The notes beneath the pieces are model-generated. The model saw nothing but the letters and a program-made list of their open reading frames with translations. It ran no database searches and had not been told where the DNA came from. Below are positions 21,817 through 36,800 of a stretch of DNA of 64,000 nt, piece after piece. The stretch's first letter is position 1. Each line of letters begins with the position of its first letter. Both the position numbers and the translations under genes were made by a program. Origin of the DNA: Schistosoma haematobium (taxonomy: Eukaryota; Platyhelminthes; Trematoda; Strigeidida; Schistosomatidae); contig NC_067198.1 in NCBI RefSeq assembly GCF_000699445.3, positions 33,136,536-33,200,535 on the forward strand. Direction: 5' to 3'.

Positions 21817-24800
21817 TTATTGAGATGCTTTTCGATTTGTTTTTCCGTAATTATTCAAACTCTGACTTGTAAGATTCAGATTTAGATGTGAGAGTTCAGC
21901 TAAGTTAAAGACTTTTTGTATTAATTTGATTGCATTCGACAGCGCAGCTTCCTCCATTTTACTCTGGTTACCATAACATTAAGAATGTTATTCATAATAA
22001 GGAGTGTGTAGTACGTTTATAACTAGTGGTCGTTGTTTTAAACTGCATCAGCATTGACGAAATATATACAAGAAGCACTTTTATTTAGGCTTATCAATTG
22101 TCTTAATATTTGAATAAAATTTTACCCCATAATATAGACAAATACACACTTATTGTATTTAGTTTAAAATATTCCTACGGTTTTTCGTTGTTTCTTTCTG
22201 AGATAATAAAGCAACACTCATTGTATAAAGACAATGAATGAAAAATAAGAGGATTTAGTGGGTAAAACATTTAATTTGAACATCCCAGGATAACAGATTG
22301 CCACCTGGAAACAGAACTCATTCTCACGAAAGCTTGGAAAGAATATAATCATATACTTACTAGTGACTTGTAGATGAGTTCATGAAGTTTTATCGGAAAG
22401 CAATATCTAAGATTTCTCTCATGTCGGGAATGAAACGGTTGTTATTGATTAAATTTGATGTTATGGTATATCGAGAAACGACTGAAGTTGGTAATGTAGA
22501 CCATTAAAAATTAACCTAGTAGACTATTCGTTAACCACATACCATGAGACCTATAGTTCTTGTGTTCGATGACCAGCTAGATCTGGTGTGTTACTACTGA
22601 GAAGCCTCTCGCTAATACAGAGCAGATGTACTTTGGTTTTTAAGGGTATGACAATCTATGGTAAATGCAGGCCACAAATATTTATTTCTGGAAAATGTAT
22701 TTTATTTGACTGCAAAAATGAATATTAGTGATGGGAAATCGATGAGCAGCTTCAAATAATCGTTTCCTGGTAAACGTGTGGAATGTAATGTTGAGGCTGA
22801 CATGCACACATGTATGGCTGCTCCCAGGTTGTCAGTTTAGAGCACGCTAAAAGATTTATTTATCATATCTTGAAAATAACCTCATTGATCATAAATTTTT
22901 TCTAACCTTAATTCAGAATTAATAGAATTTCCCTTGAGTATACTAAATGCATTTAATTTCTAATAAACTAGATTTGACAATCACCCTATTTTTTACGTTG
23001 TCATCTCCTTACAACATCAAAGTAACCAGAATTTCGTGCCTTGCAATCGATATTTTCCCGTCATATTTACATCATAAAACATCTACTTTTAAATAATTCA
23101 AATACTTATTTATTTCTTCAAATAAGTAGTTTTTCACTTACGTAAAGTTAACCTCTTCTAGATTCTTTGGATCTAATTCTTGCATTAATACTTTCATTTG
23201 TTCTTCAGTAAATTGTATTCCAAGCCTCTATAAGATGTAAATATTCCGATTATATGTAGTTTTTCAAAAAGTGAGATTTTCAATTTATACAAATTGTCTG
23301 TTTATTATTAACCTTAAAAAACTAGTCAAGTAGGTATACATTCCATCTTATATCGCCACCAGATATTATACAAAATGAAAAACAGTGGTTCACCTGGATA
23401 TACAGGCCATTCTTTTTCGTAATTGACCTGGTACCTTCCTTTCACATGTTAAAGTAACATCAACTGTTATCGATGTGATGAATATTTATCCTGTCATCAA
23501 CTTCGTTGCCGATGTGTTACTAGCATTTTTTCCTGTCTGTAGTTAATAATAACGAAACACCGTCTGATAACAGCTCACCAATGTGCAATAAACAACTTGT
23601 AATAATTGCTCGAATATATGACTACAGCAGATTGTTTTTTTTAAAAGTAGGAGTATCACATCTTGTTATTCATTTAATTCACTCATTTGAACCATGATTA
23701 ATCCTTTCGTTTTACTGCATGAAATATTGATCTTTTATTGAACACAGGTAATGATCATATAGGTTCACTTTAAAGAATTTTTAATATTAAATATGTTCCA
23801 CAGTATGATTTATTAAGATTAGCAAATTTGGTAATATCATGTGTGCTTATTTTTACAGTATACATTGTTACGGTGAAAGTTGACATGAGTAAAGACGAAA
23901 TAAGTAGGATCATTAAAATATTAGTACATAATGAGAAAAATGCAAAGAAATTGAAAGAAACGAGTTCAGTATTTTGAACTCTACGGAAGAAAAGTGATTA
24001 TCTGCATCATCGTAGGTCATTTTAAGCAATGCTAAATTAAGATTATCTAGCTGAGTCTGTTTTATTCTATATGTATCATTTTAAAGGTCAGTGACAACAT
24101 ATTTCAGTTTGATCACCCTAAGATATACTCCAAAATGTTTTCTGTAAAGCTGCCAGTCCACTCATAACTAAAATTAGTAAATACTTTGCTCATAGTTTTA
24201 TATTGTGTAATTGAAATGTGCGTTTACGATTATGACAATATGAATGGATAAGGCCTATTATTTACTACAGAATGTATTAAATACAATCAAAATAACATTA
24301 TACTGACAGAATAGTTAATTTTGAGGTAGATGTATTGATAGCTAGGAAATTAATCTATTAGCCAATATTACTGAAAATATTTATTCAACACAAGATCCAA
24401 TGTTCAAATTCAATACTTCATTATCAACAGGAGAAACGTCTAAATCCCTGTGAATAATAATAAATGTCATATACGTTGGGCGAAAGTGATAACAATCATA
24501 ACTTGATGGCTTGTTAGATGAAATATGCTAATTATTGAATCCGGAAAATTGTAGATTATTGATTTTTAGTCCTACTATATTTATTCCATGAGCTAATTGA
24601 TTGAAGTGTCGAAACAATGTTTTGTGTGATTACTCCGAAATGCATTCATTTGATTCTGCCATCATAAAAAGACTTATTTATTTCTATCGATTGACAACGG
24701 AAATAAAACTACATTTTTAACTTTGTTTTTAGTAATTGTAACTTTGTACATTGAGTAACCTATAAGTGTCAATTTCTTCTGTTCCCCTTAAAAACTCATT

Positions 24801-27800
24801 TATCACAATAAGCTTGTTTCCTGTTTCCATTGTAATGAACATTCATGAAATGTTTTGAAAAATCAAGCTGATCATTGATAACTTTCATAAAGTTTAAAGC
24901 GTATACACAAGTAGTTTGATTGGATTGAATTGATTAGCAATAATCCGAACGGTAAGTTGACTGTTGGTAATCTCAAAATCTATACCCGTTTATTGTTCTC
25001 GCCAATATAGAAGGTTGATAAGCTTTCTTACCTTACATCATCCTTGACATAATCATAGTAATTACCAAAAAAAAGTTTGATTCCCTTAAAAAAGAATTTT
25101 CTCAATAGGTTATCTTTAAAATAACCTCTCAACATTCGATGAATTTCATGAGTTTCTTTATAAATTATGATCGTATCCATAAAATATGATTAATATTATT
25201 ATTATTTTTTTTAAATGTCATAACTTACCGTCATGTAAATCTGTTTAAATAATACAATACAAAATGATTAGCTTTCTGAAATTCATTTTAAAATTAATTT
25301 AGATTTATTACTTCTAATAATGAAACATTTCTATTAAGAAGTGAATCAAAATACAATCTGGAAATTACGGTATAGTTAGATTGTAAATTGTATAAGATTA
25401 ACTTTTGGTATTGATTAATCAAATTTAGTAATAAGTAAGTACTTTTCATAATTTCAAAAGATCATAATAACTACTTAACATTGTAAAGACATTATTGTAC
25501 TTAGATTATTGTCAAATTATACATGTATTTGACTGGTATATTATCATATAATAAACGAATATTAGTTTTTAATTGTCAGTTTGTTTAAATATATTATTGT
25601 AATATTTTTTACATGGTTGATCAGGTATGATTTAGTTGAACTTTCATTTAGTTTTAAATGAGAAGTTTTACAGCGGCTAGGTTTTGAATACATAGATAAG
25701 CAATAAATATAAATGACGTTTAAAGTTGTTTCATGTCATTAATTGATGTCGATTTGGAAAAAAGCTTAAAACCAGGGCGAGCTTAGTAACTTTGTCGATA
25801 CAGTATAAAACTTCTTATCAGTGGCGACTTACAAGTATGTCAGCATTCGGGCCCAGGAGTTTCAGGTCTAACAGAGAGCGATTTAACTTAAAAACGAATA
25901 AACTAGAATCCAACGGCTTAAATTCTTAACTTCAGTCACTTGACAAAATCTCATCATTCATAAATACTGATGGACAATAATCTCAGCCTTGAGATGGCTG
26001 AATGACGTTACTCGCTACAATTTCAAGAGATATCGACATCAGTTAATGGTTATCATTAAGCAATAAAATCTGGGCAGCCTGGAGATTTCGCACCGAATAA
26101 TGCGAATTTTCACTGTAGACAAGATAAGCCAATATATAGACATAATGGAACCATCTTTTAATATGAACTTGTTTTTGATTCTTTGTTTATTTGATAATCT
26201 TGTAGAAGGTCTACACGAAATGGTGAAACAAATCATTGAAGTTATTTATTGTTAATTGCTTAAGTTTTAACAAGCGAAATCTTCACCTTATGTTAACCTA
26301 CTATCATTTGTTCCCCTTAAGTTCTGTTTTCTTCTTACTATCTTCAAGTTGTCATTTCATTTCTCTCAGAATAAATGGAAACTATATATCATTAGGTCAT
26401 TTACATCCATAATATTCTACTAATATTTCAAGACAGCATTGACTATATGATCAATAATGAAAGCTGTGGGAAGTTATGAACAGGTGAATTAACTTCCAGA
26501 CATCTAATCAATATTCAACTACACAATAAACTGTATAAAACACAAGTGTGTACATTTACTTACAAAGATTAATATTCTATCAAAAGTGATAAATTATGAG
26601 TCATACTGTATTGTATAATTGGTGAAATAAGATAAATCTAAAATACCATTGATAATTTAACTGAAGGTTCAAACAAAGACAAATTTTCGATGTTAAGTTG
26701 ACAGTTTGGTTTGATTTAAAATCTCTGCCTGCCAAAATACCACTTTCGAAAACCATAGGCATATTTCGCGAGCTGTCTGACCTCTTATCTCTAACAGCAC
26801 TAATTATGTGCCCAAAAGATATCCTGTTTCAATCTGATAACATCATCTGTCGTCAAACTGATGGGATAAAAATGGGAAGACCACTTGGTTTTGTCCTAGC
26901 AGATATATTCATGACCAACCTTGAAAGAACAAGCATAAAGGCGCGGATGATATAATGGCTTATTATACGAGGTTTGTTGACGATAATCTTATTAGTATCA
27001 GTAGGGGTTTTGTGGAGATTTTAGTAATCTCAACAGTTGAGATCATGGAAAACCTGGAAGCACTGGACGGCCGTTTCGTCCTATTGTGAAACTCCTCAGC
27101 AGTGTGCATGATCAGCAACAGGCAAACCACCTGCTAAACCTTTTCAACGACGCTCATCAAAATATCCAGTTTACCATAGAACAGGAGAAGGATGGTAAGT
27201 TCCATTATCTCGACATTACCATACAACTGAGGGAGGATGATTCAGTTCAACGCATTATCGGTCGATAGTTAAATGCCTCTCTTTTCAAATGTGTCTAAGC
27301 CATATCCATTAAACGAATAAAGCCAAAATTATTTATCCAAAAGGACACAGTTACAAATCAATCCTTACCAATGGTGATTTTATCGTCATTTTTTTCAACT
27401 TCTCTCCAATTTTAATTGCATCACTTATTTCAAATTTATAGCCATATTATTTGTTTTTTGGCTGACTGGTCTCAACTCATGTTATTCTTAATTGTTATTA
27501 ACTTATATTCAACTACTTCATTACATAATCAATTAATTATTTTACTATATCTGAAGATAAAGAATCTTTTCTCATACATCTACAACACTTATTATATATC
27601 TGCACTCTCACTACGCCATCATAATGATACATATCCATTTTTACTGTTATTAGTGTGTAAGATTTATAATAATTTTGGATTTTATGTTTTTGGGTTGTAA
27701 GAAGTTGACGACAATCTAACGAAATATAACAAATTCATGTTATTCTGCTCACTTCCTTGTTTTTGCTCTATTCAAAACTACATTGATTGCAATCAATTGG

Positions 27801-30800
27801 TTTTTGATCAAATTCCTTAAACAAATAGGAAATAAATGAAATTATTGAGAGAGAAAATTTTCAGACATAATGAGTAATGTCAGACAAGTTTTTGAAACTA
27901 AGGATGGCTATATATATATATGGTCAGTTAACATTAAGAAAATCGAACCGAGTAATTTTCGATCTTGCGACGAGCGTGATACCTTGGTACCATAGAGTCA
28001 GAGTTCTGTTGTTACAGTTTACAACTCCAATAGATTTTTTTTACATAGTCCTGTCGTTATTCTGCGTTATCTGCCTTAATACAAACACGATTAAACTACC
28101 CGGGTCAAATCTTTTCAGGTTAGATTAGAAATTCAACCGCAGTTGTTTATGTGGGCTGTCAGGTTTCGCGTCAGTAGACTAAATATAGTAGTCAGAAATT
28201 TATTCAGTGTTTTTACATCTAAAATAACGGCTTTCACCTCCAAGGTTCCACGCATCCAGTGTACTTTGAGTGGTGAATATTCTATCTAAAGAATCATTTA
28301 AATTTCATATGTATGAGCTAACATACTGCAAACAAAATATTACCCATTAAGTTTTATGAATATTTCAGAATAAATTATACACATACATTTAGAATTTTCA
28401 CGAACAGTTGTCTTGTAATAGTTTTATTACCAACAATATCCAAAGGACGTAATAGATCAGCTAAACTCTGTTTTGTTGAACGTCCCATTATGATCAATAT
28501 TTCTTTTGGACTATATTCAGATCTTTTAAAACGTGGTGACAGTACCCGAATTTTATCAGTTGTTGCCTGGCCATATCTTACACATAAATTCGGAAGTTTA
28601 ATTCGAGCTGAATCTTGTAAATCAAGAAAATCTTGATTTACTATAATATCCTGTCGAAATCCAAATAAATATCTTTTGATATAAATTAATACAATAATAA
28701 AACATTACTTTCCAAAAATTGTCAGTTTATAGTACAGAAATGCACTTGTTTTTATAGTAATAATACACTGAATAATCATCGATGACTAGTCTATATTGGA
28801 CAATCGCCTTGCGTGGTCCCCTATTAGTACAACTATGAACGATGACGTTAGAGACTGAACACAAAACCTTCAGGTCTCTCAGCTATTGGGTAAATGAAAT
28901 ATCACTGAGTCGGTAACAAAATGTTTAGTCAATTTATGAAATAGCCTGACCATCATCTATTGCCATCCGTGACGACTGTATTGTATCCAGGTAATCTGAA
29001 ATTCGGCGTCAATTGGTTCTGGCTTGAGTTATAGGAACTCATCATCCTAATGTGATATCGGTTCGTGATGAAATCCAATTTTAAGAATTGTTTTCTACAA
29101 CTATTCGATAAATGATAAAGAGTTAAGTAACTAATCATAATTGTATTTTGAATTTCAATAAATTTTGTTGCCACTCAATTTACTGGGCTTCTTTCTAGAT
29201 TGTGAGAGGATAAAAATAAATGTGATTATAAATTTCTATTTCATGAATTACTTTATTCAACCTCTGTTATATGAAAGATTGCGTTTAAGAATTTTTGATG
29301 ATGCAATTTTGGACTTATTTATAAAAGGAATAGAATGGTAACTAGAAAATGATGTGTAGTTATACAGAATAGTTGACTAGCCCCTGCTTATTATATCTGA
29401 TTAGTCATGCAAATCCTCAAACAAATTAATCTCAAAAGACAATAAAACAGTTGGGTGTTCCGCTTTAATAAGTAATATATGAAAAATGAAAGTAAGATAT
29501 ATTTGACCACCGATCGACGACTGACAAGTACCAAGTATATAGACTATTGTTATGTATCGAAGACTGACTTCACTCTATTGTATCCTAGGTTTTACACTGC
29601 TTAACTAAACGATCATTCTGTCTCAGTTTATCTCGTTTTTAATCATTGGTCAGTATTATATGTCCACGTATGTCTTGATCTGGTATTGAGGTCTAATTAT
29701 ATCGTATCCATTAGTGCTACCTTGTGCACCTAGCCGTATATAAAACAATTTGTACTATTTATCGTAATCGTAACATAATATCCTGGAATGCTAGATATTA
29801 TATACTAAATGTGTATGATAAGAAGTTATTTGGAATAGCGATTATTTTCAAAGATATAGGTCTCGTAGGTTACCCATAAGATAATAAAGCTAAGAACGGG
29901 ATTTTCAGTTATTTTGTTGTACTCAATATCACTGTGGTAAGCATTTTAAAAAATACTCCTTTTAGGACAAGTGCAGTTATTCACATAGAAAAACAGATCA
30001 CAGGGACGGTAACCTTGGAGGTATTGATTTGGATTGAATCCTATTTTTTGGGAATCCGTTAGTGTATTTTATTCCTTTTACTGAAAATTATGCTGAAAAT
30101 ACTTTCTGTGTGTGAGGGGCTACATTTCAATCACTGATAAGGTTGCAACACTGATTAAAGAAAAAAAATAGAGAACTGTCTTCATTCTACTAATCTGATG
30201 TACAATTCAAACCTATGATCTCTCTACAAATTGCCAATTACAAAGTAAAAATTAGCATCATTATAACATTTCTATTTGCCGCGTATGTAGCCCATTGAAA
30301 CATGAACAAAATATGAAGTATTCATGCAGATAGTAAATATAATTCAAATCAGACCGCTTATTGAGAATTATAAATCGATATTTTAACAAAACGAATTAAG
30401 CGATTAGTTATTTCATATCTTATCTGACTATTGCTTCAACAATAATGTAATTTAGATTACAGTATTTATAATTTGAGTACCAAATTGCTGTTACATTATT
30501 TCATTTTAAATATGCAGAGACTTTTAAGATGATAACATTTTATTTATTGTATTTCACTATCCACCATCGAAAGCATTAAATAAAATTCATAGAAGTAGTA
30601 TCTGATACAAAATAATAATATCAGTGACAGTAAGAATTTGATATAAACAGTTCATTTGAAAATGAACGAGTAAATTTGAAAGATAAAAAGTGTAAAATGG
30701 TTTTTCTCAAATTAAATATCTAAGCAAATTACTTAATCTTTAGCCATAAATTAGGATAGTCTCCTAGACTTCAACCAGGAAATTTGTATCAATAGACAAT

Positions 30801-33800
30801 ACTTAGCTCAGTATTGGACGACTTGATGAGTTGTAGCATTGAGGAAAAACATATTTCCTAAGAATAACACTGTATTTTAAAGAAAGAAAAGATTGGAGGA
30901 AAATTGAAATATAACGAATTTATACGAAAATTCAAAACTTAATTACCTGTAGATCAAGTTCCAACAATCCACAGTTTGGATTTTTTAGAACTCCTGTTAA
31001 AATAGCATAACAACCAGCAGTTTGCATTGGATTTCTAGCCATCTGAAAAATTAGATTGTTTTCGAAATTTTAAATTGTGCAGATTACAAACAAAAAATCA
31101 TTGCTCAGGAATTTTCTTCTAGATTTAAACGAACAGTTTCACAATATATTAGGTACTAAATGAACAAAGGGCATTCAAAAGAAATCATATGTATAAGTCT
31201 CAGGGATTGAAATTAAAAATAACGCTAACGTCCAATCCAAGCATCTTCAGGGAAATAAACAAAAATCGGATCAGATTGTCAAGTGAGAGTTGTTTTTAAT
31301 TTCGGTCCCTGATATTTCCAAAATATAATTTCCCTCTAAGTAAACCATTAAATAAATTGAGTTAATCCTAGAGATTTGTTCGATGTAAAAACACAAGTGT
31401 ATTATCACAGTCATTAAATATCACTTAGTGGATTTTGATTTTGTAATGGAACATGGCTGTGTAGTAGCACACATTTTCTGGCTAAGAAAAGTCTATTGTG
31501 TAATGGGATATGGATTATAATGAATGTCAGTGTCATATTAGCTTCTGAGAATAAGTTATCATAAATTAGAATTGACTGAGCTAAATAGCACATGACCCAG
31601 TACAACAATGCACCTGCCAAACGCAAAGTACATCATAAAATTGGATCACGACAAAGAACTACATGTATAATGAAAGCTCCTGAATTATCAGTTTTTGTTT
31701 TTCTTCAATGTATGCCGTTGTAAGTCATCATAATCTCATTTTCCTCTGAAAGCGAAGTGATAACAGGAGATCCATGAAAATGGATAATTAAGTGCACGAA
31801 CAGCTGTAAAATACGTGTACGCTACAGGAGCGAAATACTAGGGAAGTAAATACTGTCGATTTGTAATTCGAAGCACCAAAGAATTAAAAATCATATCTTA
31901 TTACTGTATATATATGTATAAACTTACGAAGGCTATCACATTTATAGTATTTAATTTTATGTTAAAAAGTTATGTACGATAAAGTTTTCAGGTTGACCCA
32001 GTAATAAGACAGTTCGCCTTTTTAATGTGACCTTATTTTTACTACCATTTTATTGATTGAATAAATTTACTAGATAAAGAGTGTACCTTTCTTATAATTA
32101 ACCATACCTGAAAACTCAAAAATCATTGCATTCTTGTTCATATTAAAGACTGGAAAGATATTTTTGGTCATCATGTTATTTGTCATGACTTTATTCTAGA
32201 TATTTTATTTACGATTAACGTTAAGTACTGAAATAAACAACCACTATTACGTGAATCACGTTACAAATCCACATTAAAAAACCGATCTCCAAAAATCTGA
32301 TGAAATAAGTGAACAAAACATTATATAACCCTATAGCTGACATTGTTTGCTATAGTTACACTTTGCTGATAAACCAACGCAGCCACGTCTTATCGAGTAG
32401 TAAGCTGATCTGAAGTTCTGTGAGGCTACAAAAATTAATCTATTATTCGGTTGAACAAACAGTGAAATCTGTTGCTCTAATATCTTTGACAAAGCTCTAC
32501 TAAAAAAGAAGTACTTCAAGTAGATATCTTTTGGAATTGAATCAGTCATTTGACTACTTCATTGAGATCTTATTTGGATTTCTCAATATAAATAATTGAG
32601 AATTCCAAGTTTTTCTACTGGAGATTATTAGCCTTATATTTTTCTATATTTTACTGTTACGAACATTTTAAACTTTATAGTCATTCATAAACAATATGCT
32701 TTATCTCTGAGATGTTGCATTCTATAACATGGATTAGTTAATCATGAAGCTTCAATTGTCTTCCCTAGAGAAACCCATCAGTAAATACTTTAAAAAGAAT
32801 TATGTTATGCTCTACTATATGGATAATTAGTCAGTTACCATTGGGGATGATGGTTCAAGAAGATAAAGTATAAAGATATCTATGGAGGAATGCTGGGGCT
32901 CAAGATATGTAATTAGATAAATACTAAGTTCATCTAAGCCATATCACTCAAAGTTTTCAACAACTGACGATGATTATTGCGCAGAATCCTATCAGATAGT
33001 CTACATCTGGCAACATGGCTCAAACAGACAGTCAATAATTTCATGAACTTATCCAATTTCTTAATTTGGTCGCCCTTTTTATTTCTTCAACCTACTTCTG
33101 AAATGTGATAAATGATTGTGCAATAGTGTACATAAAGATGAAGATAGTAATTAATCAGACATTCTTGTAATAGTTTTTGTTTGGAGGTAAGAACCAGTTA
33201 TTCTATAAAATAGCTCAGTTATAAAAACTCACTCGTAAACAAGTTAACGTTGAGTTCACATAGAAGCCTTTACTTAACAATACAGAACCTTCTGGATTTA
33301 TTCTATTGTCCCTATTTTTTTAAAATGAGAAAATGGAAGGTGGTCACAGAAGAATAGTTATTTTAATAGAATAGTAATTCCATGCTTAACAGTAAACATA
33401 AAAGCATCTTCATTTTCTCTATTAGTTTATTATTATGTATGTGTACTTGGTTGTATCATCAGTGAAAACACTGTACTGAAGACTGGGTATTATAAATGAT
33501 AAACATTTAAAGACAACTTAGTTTGAATAATGCCATGAGAATAAAAACTTCGCCTCATTGCATTATCCTAATTTATCAAAAGGGGTAATTGTTTTATCAA
33601 TTTGATCATTATTTTTTGAGTGAGTATAGAAGAAAAGATTTATTATGAGTGTTTGTAATTTTATGTACGACCAACGTTTATCTTCTTTAGTCAACAGACA
33701 AAACAGCTGTTTGTGAAATACTGCATTAACTTTACAGAATGTAATTCAGTGTGTATTTGACATAATGTACAACGACGCCATTATTCAAGATCATCAAAAC

Positions 33801-36800
33801 ACTTCCCATTGACCAAATGAATGACTGATATTATTTCATCTAATATGTTACACATGCATTGATGATCATTCCACTTGAATTAAATTAACTATAGGCGATT
33901 TTGAAATTCCATCATTGTGAACAAAAAACAGGTGGGAGCAGTCGGAAGTAACCGTAAGCGAAATCACAGAATATCTCATTAAAATCTGAGAACCATACAG
34001 TGAATAGTTAATTTGCAAAATATTAATCAATTATCTCAAACCTAACTGTTCCTTTTGCAAGTCTCAGTCTATTGTCCCATGTTTTTCTGTTCGTGCATTT
34101 TCATACCAACTGATTTGCGTTCCCGTTGTTTCCTTCTCGATCTTCTACTGAGATACATTCTATTCCCGACCATCGTTATATACTACTTATATGGATATAA
34201 GTAGCTCACAGCCCATCATAACCAATCAAGCGTTTCCAAATTTAGCAAAAATATCTATTTTGACTAATTTTTATTGATGTATAAATGTATTAACAAACCA
34301 GTAAAGTGCAGAAAGATATTTTATCTGTATGATCATCAGAATATCCATAGATATTCAGTTTTGTAACTAGACTGGGTTTGTACAAGGCCGTGAAGATAAC
34401 ATATTACCCTGAGGAATGATAAGTGCCTTCAATCGTCTACAGCTTAATTCAGTTAATGTTGAGTACTTTTAGCAAGATGGCTAGACAGAGAGAGAAGACA
34501 ACCGATATAAAAAGCTGGTTAACTGACAGTATTATGCTAACAATTTACCTCTATTCAAAAGTAAGCACAATCATAAAAATAATATGAATGTCAGTTTTCA
34601 GCTCAATAAACAGTCGGTTTAATCATAACATCTTATTCATAAACCTATACTAACAATAACTGACTTATTTTATGACTTCATTTAATTCAGTCTAGTGTTT
34701 AATGATTACAAAAAAAGCTAATTATTTTAAATTACTGTTAACACTTTCCTTCGGAATTGAATCAATCGTAAATTAGTGATATCGTAGTAGTATATACGTA
34801 AAACAAGTTTGTACTACTCAATAAACAACAAATCAATCTGTTAGGGATGCAGAGGAGTATACCAATAATTATCATGTTAAGTCTAATGGTATCCTTGGAC
34901 TTTAAATGGACATTTCCTATTGGTCAATATTCAGTTCACTTGTCAAATATTGTACAAATGTTGTTTCCTATTTTATGGTACGATGTGGTCTGGTTGATTG
35001 GTATATAAATAGAGTATGTCTGATATATAATGATTCATAACTCAGAGGCTAAGACTTGTGTTCTGGACTCAACTGGCTGGGCTAGACAGGGAAGCGGGAC
35101 CAATCGAGACTCTGGGCCGTCCGTACGTGTTTTCCGTGTCACTGAAACAATCGATAAAACGCTTCACTCTAATCTGCAGTCTCACTTCACAACACAATAA
35201 AAAAAAACGTAGTTACACTTTAAGCAAATTAAAATTTTATACTCACTGAGTTTACATTATTTTGTAATTATTATTTACAAATCAGGAATAAAAAATGTAA
35301 ACCAAAAACATCCTTAACTCCATGGTAATTAATTTAATGAACAATGTACTCGCAGAGTCATTTTTAACTATTGTTCACTTATAAGCTAGTTGATACTAGA
35401 GATATGTACCGAACAGCAAGTTGATCAGTAATAACTTTAAAATACTAATTTTCTATGATTAATGGTATATTATTTTAATTGAGAATAGTGACTAAATGTT
35501 AAATTGGCACTTAATTGTCAATGATTATTCTGAAAACTAAGTGAACGTTCATAAAATCTTGTTTATTATGGTAGATATTATAAACTTTTAAATCAAAACA
35601 ATTTTAATGACGATTAATGTGGAAAGGAAATGTAGAATTGACACGATTCTAAAATGTAAAATACAATTTAATCAAACTTTTAGATATCAAGAATAATTAT
35701 TCGGAAAACAATTAGGTGGTTGTTGACCTTGGGTAATAAGTTTCAGAAATAGTCAAAATGGTCCGGATGAATTCAGGCTTTATCTTCCTTTGGATCTTGA
35801 TTTTTAAAACTATCTTATGCATGAACTAACTCTTTCCTAACAAATTTTATTTTGTGTCTATTTTTTTTCTCTCAATATGTTCATTTCGCTGTGATGATGA
35901 TGTGTTAAAACCTGGCTCGATACATAAAGATATCAGGCTCTAAATCGATCAGGACAGACTGACATAACATATACATCGTTTAGTTAAAAACGATTTAACA
36001 TCTGGAACAAAATTTCATTGATACAAGTTACTACAATTCGTATCAGAACATAGTGAGTATACCACTTACATATAGACATGATATTAATTTCAATAATAAT
36101 TCATCAAAAACAGATAATAGATGGAAATAATACTTAACAATATGAAATCAGTATATTCGTTTACCTTAAATCTAATGTCTCTAGTGTTAGGTTATTTTTC
36201 AATGCATAAGCTAAATCTGTACATCCTTTCTTTGGACCGATTCCATTGGCAGATAAGTTGAGATGTTTCAGATTAATATTTTCCTGTAAAGTAAATAATA
36301 ATAATAATAATAGATAATTAATTATTGGTAAAATTCCAAAATACTTTTTTAGAAAACACAGCCACGAAGCTGAAATTCAGATATTATTGAAAGTTTGTCA
36401 ACAATCTGTTAAGTAGATGTTATATTTAATGGTACATTTGTGAATACCATCTACATTTATGTACTGATCATGTTATATCATCCTTACTAATGTATCTAAC
36501 GAACAGCAAATTGTGAATTCACATTGAAACTGCTAAACATACAAATATAACTGGTTTTGGCTAGTGAACAGAAAGTGATTAGTAGTAAAGCCACAACACT
36601 TTATCATGTTTGACATAATACCTTAAAGTATTCAGTCTTTTGTATAACTATGGAAGCCAACTACTAATGAGCTTTAACCAGGAAGATATAGAAAAATTGT
36701 CCTCTAAGTATATATATGAAAATTTTGTTTTTGTAAAAGTACTAATTCCGTGAGGAAATGTTAACACAGTTAATAAAAAGGTTATAATACTAGATTACGT

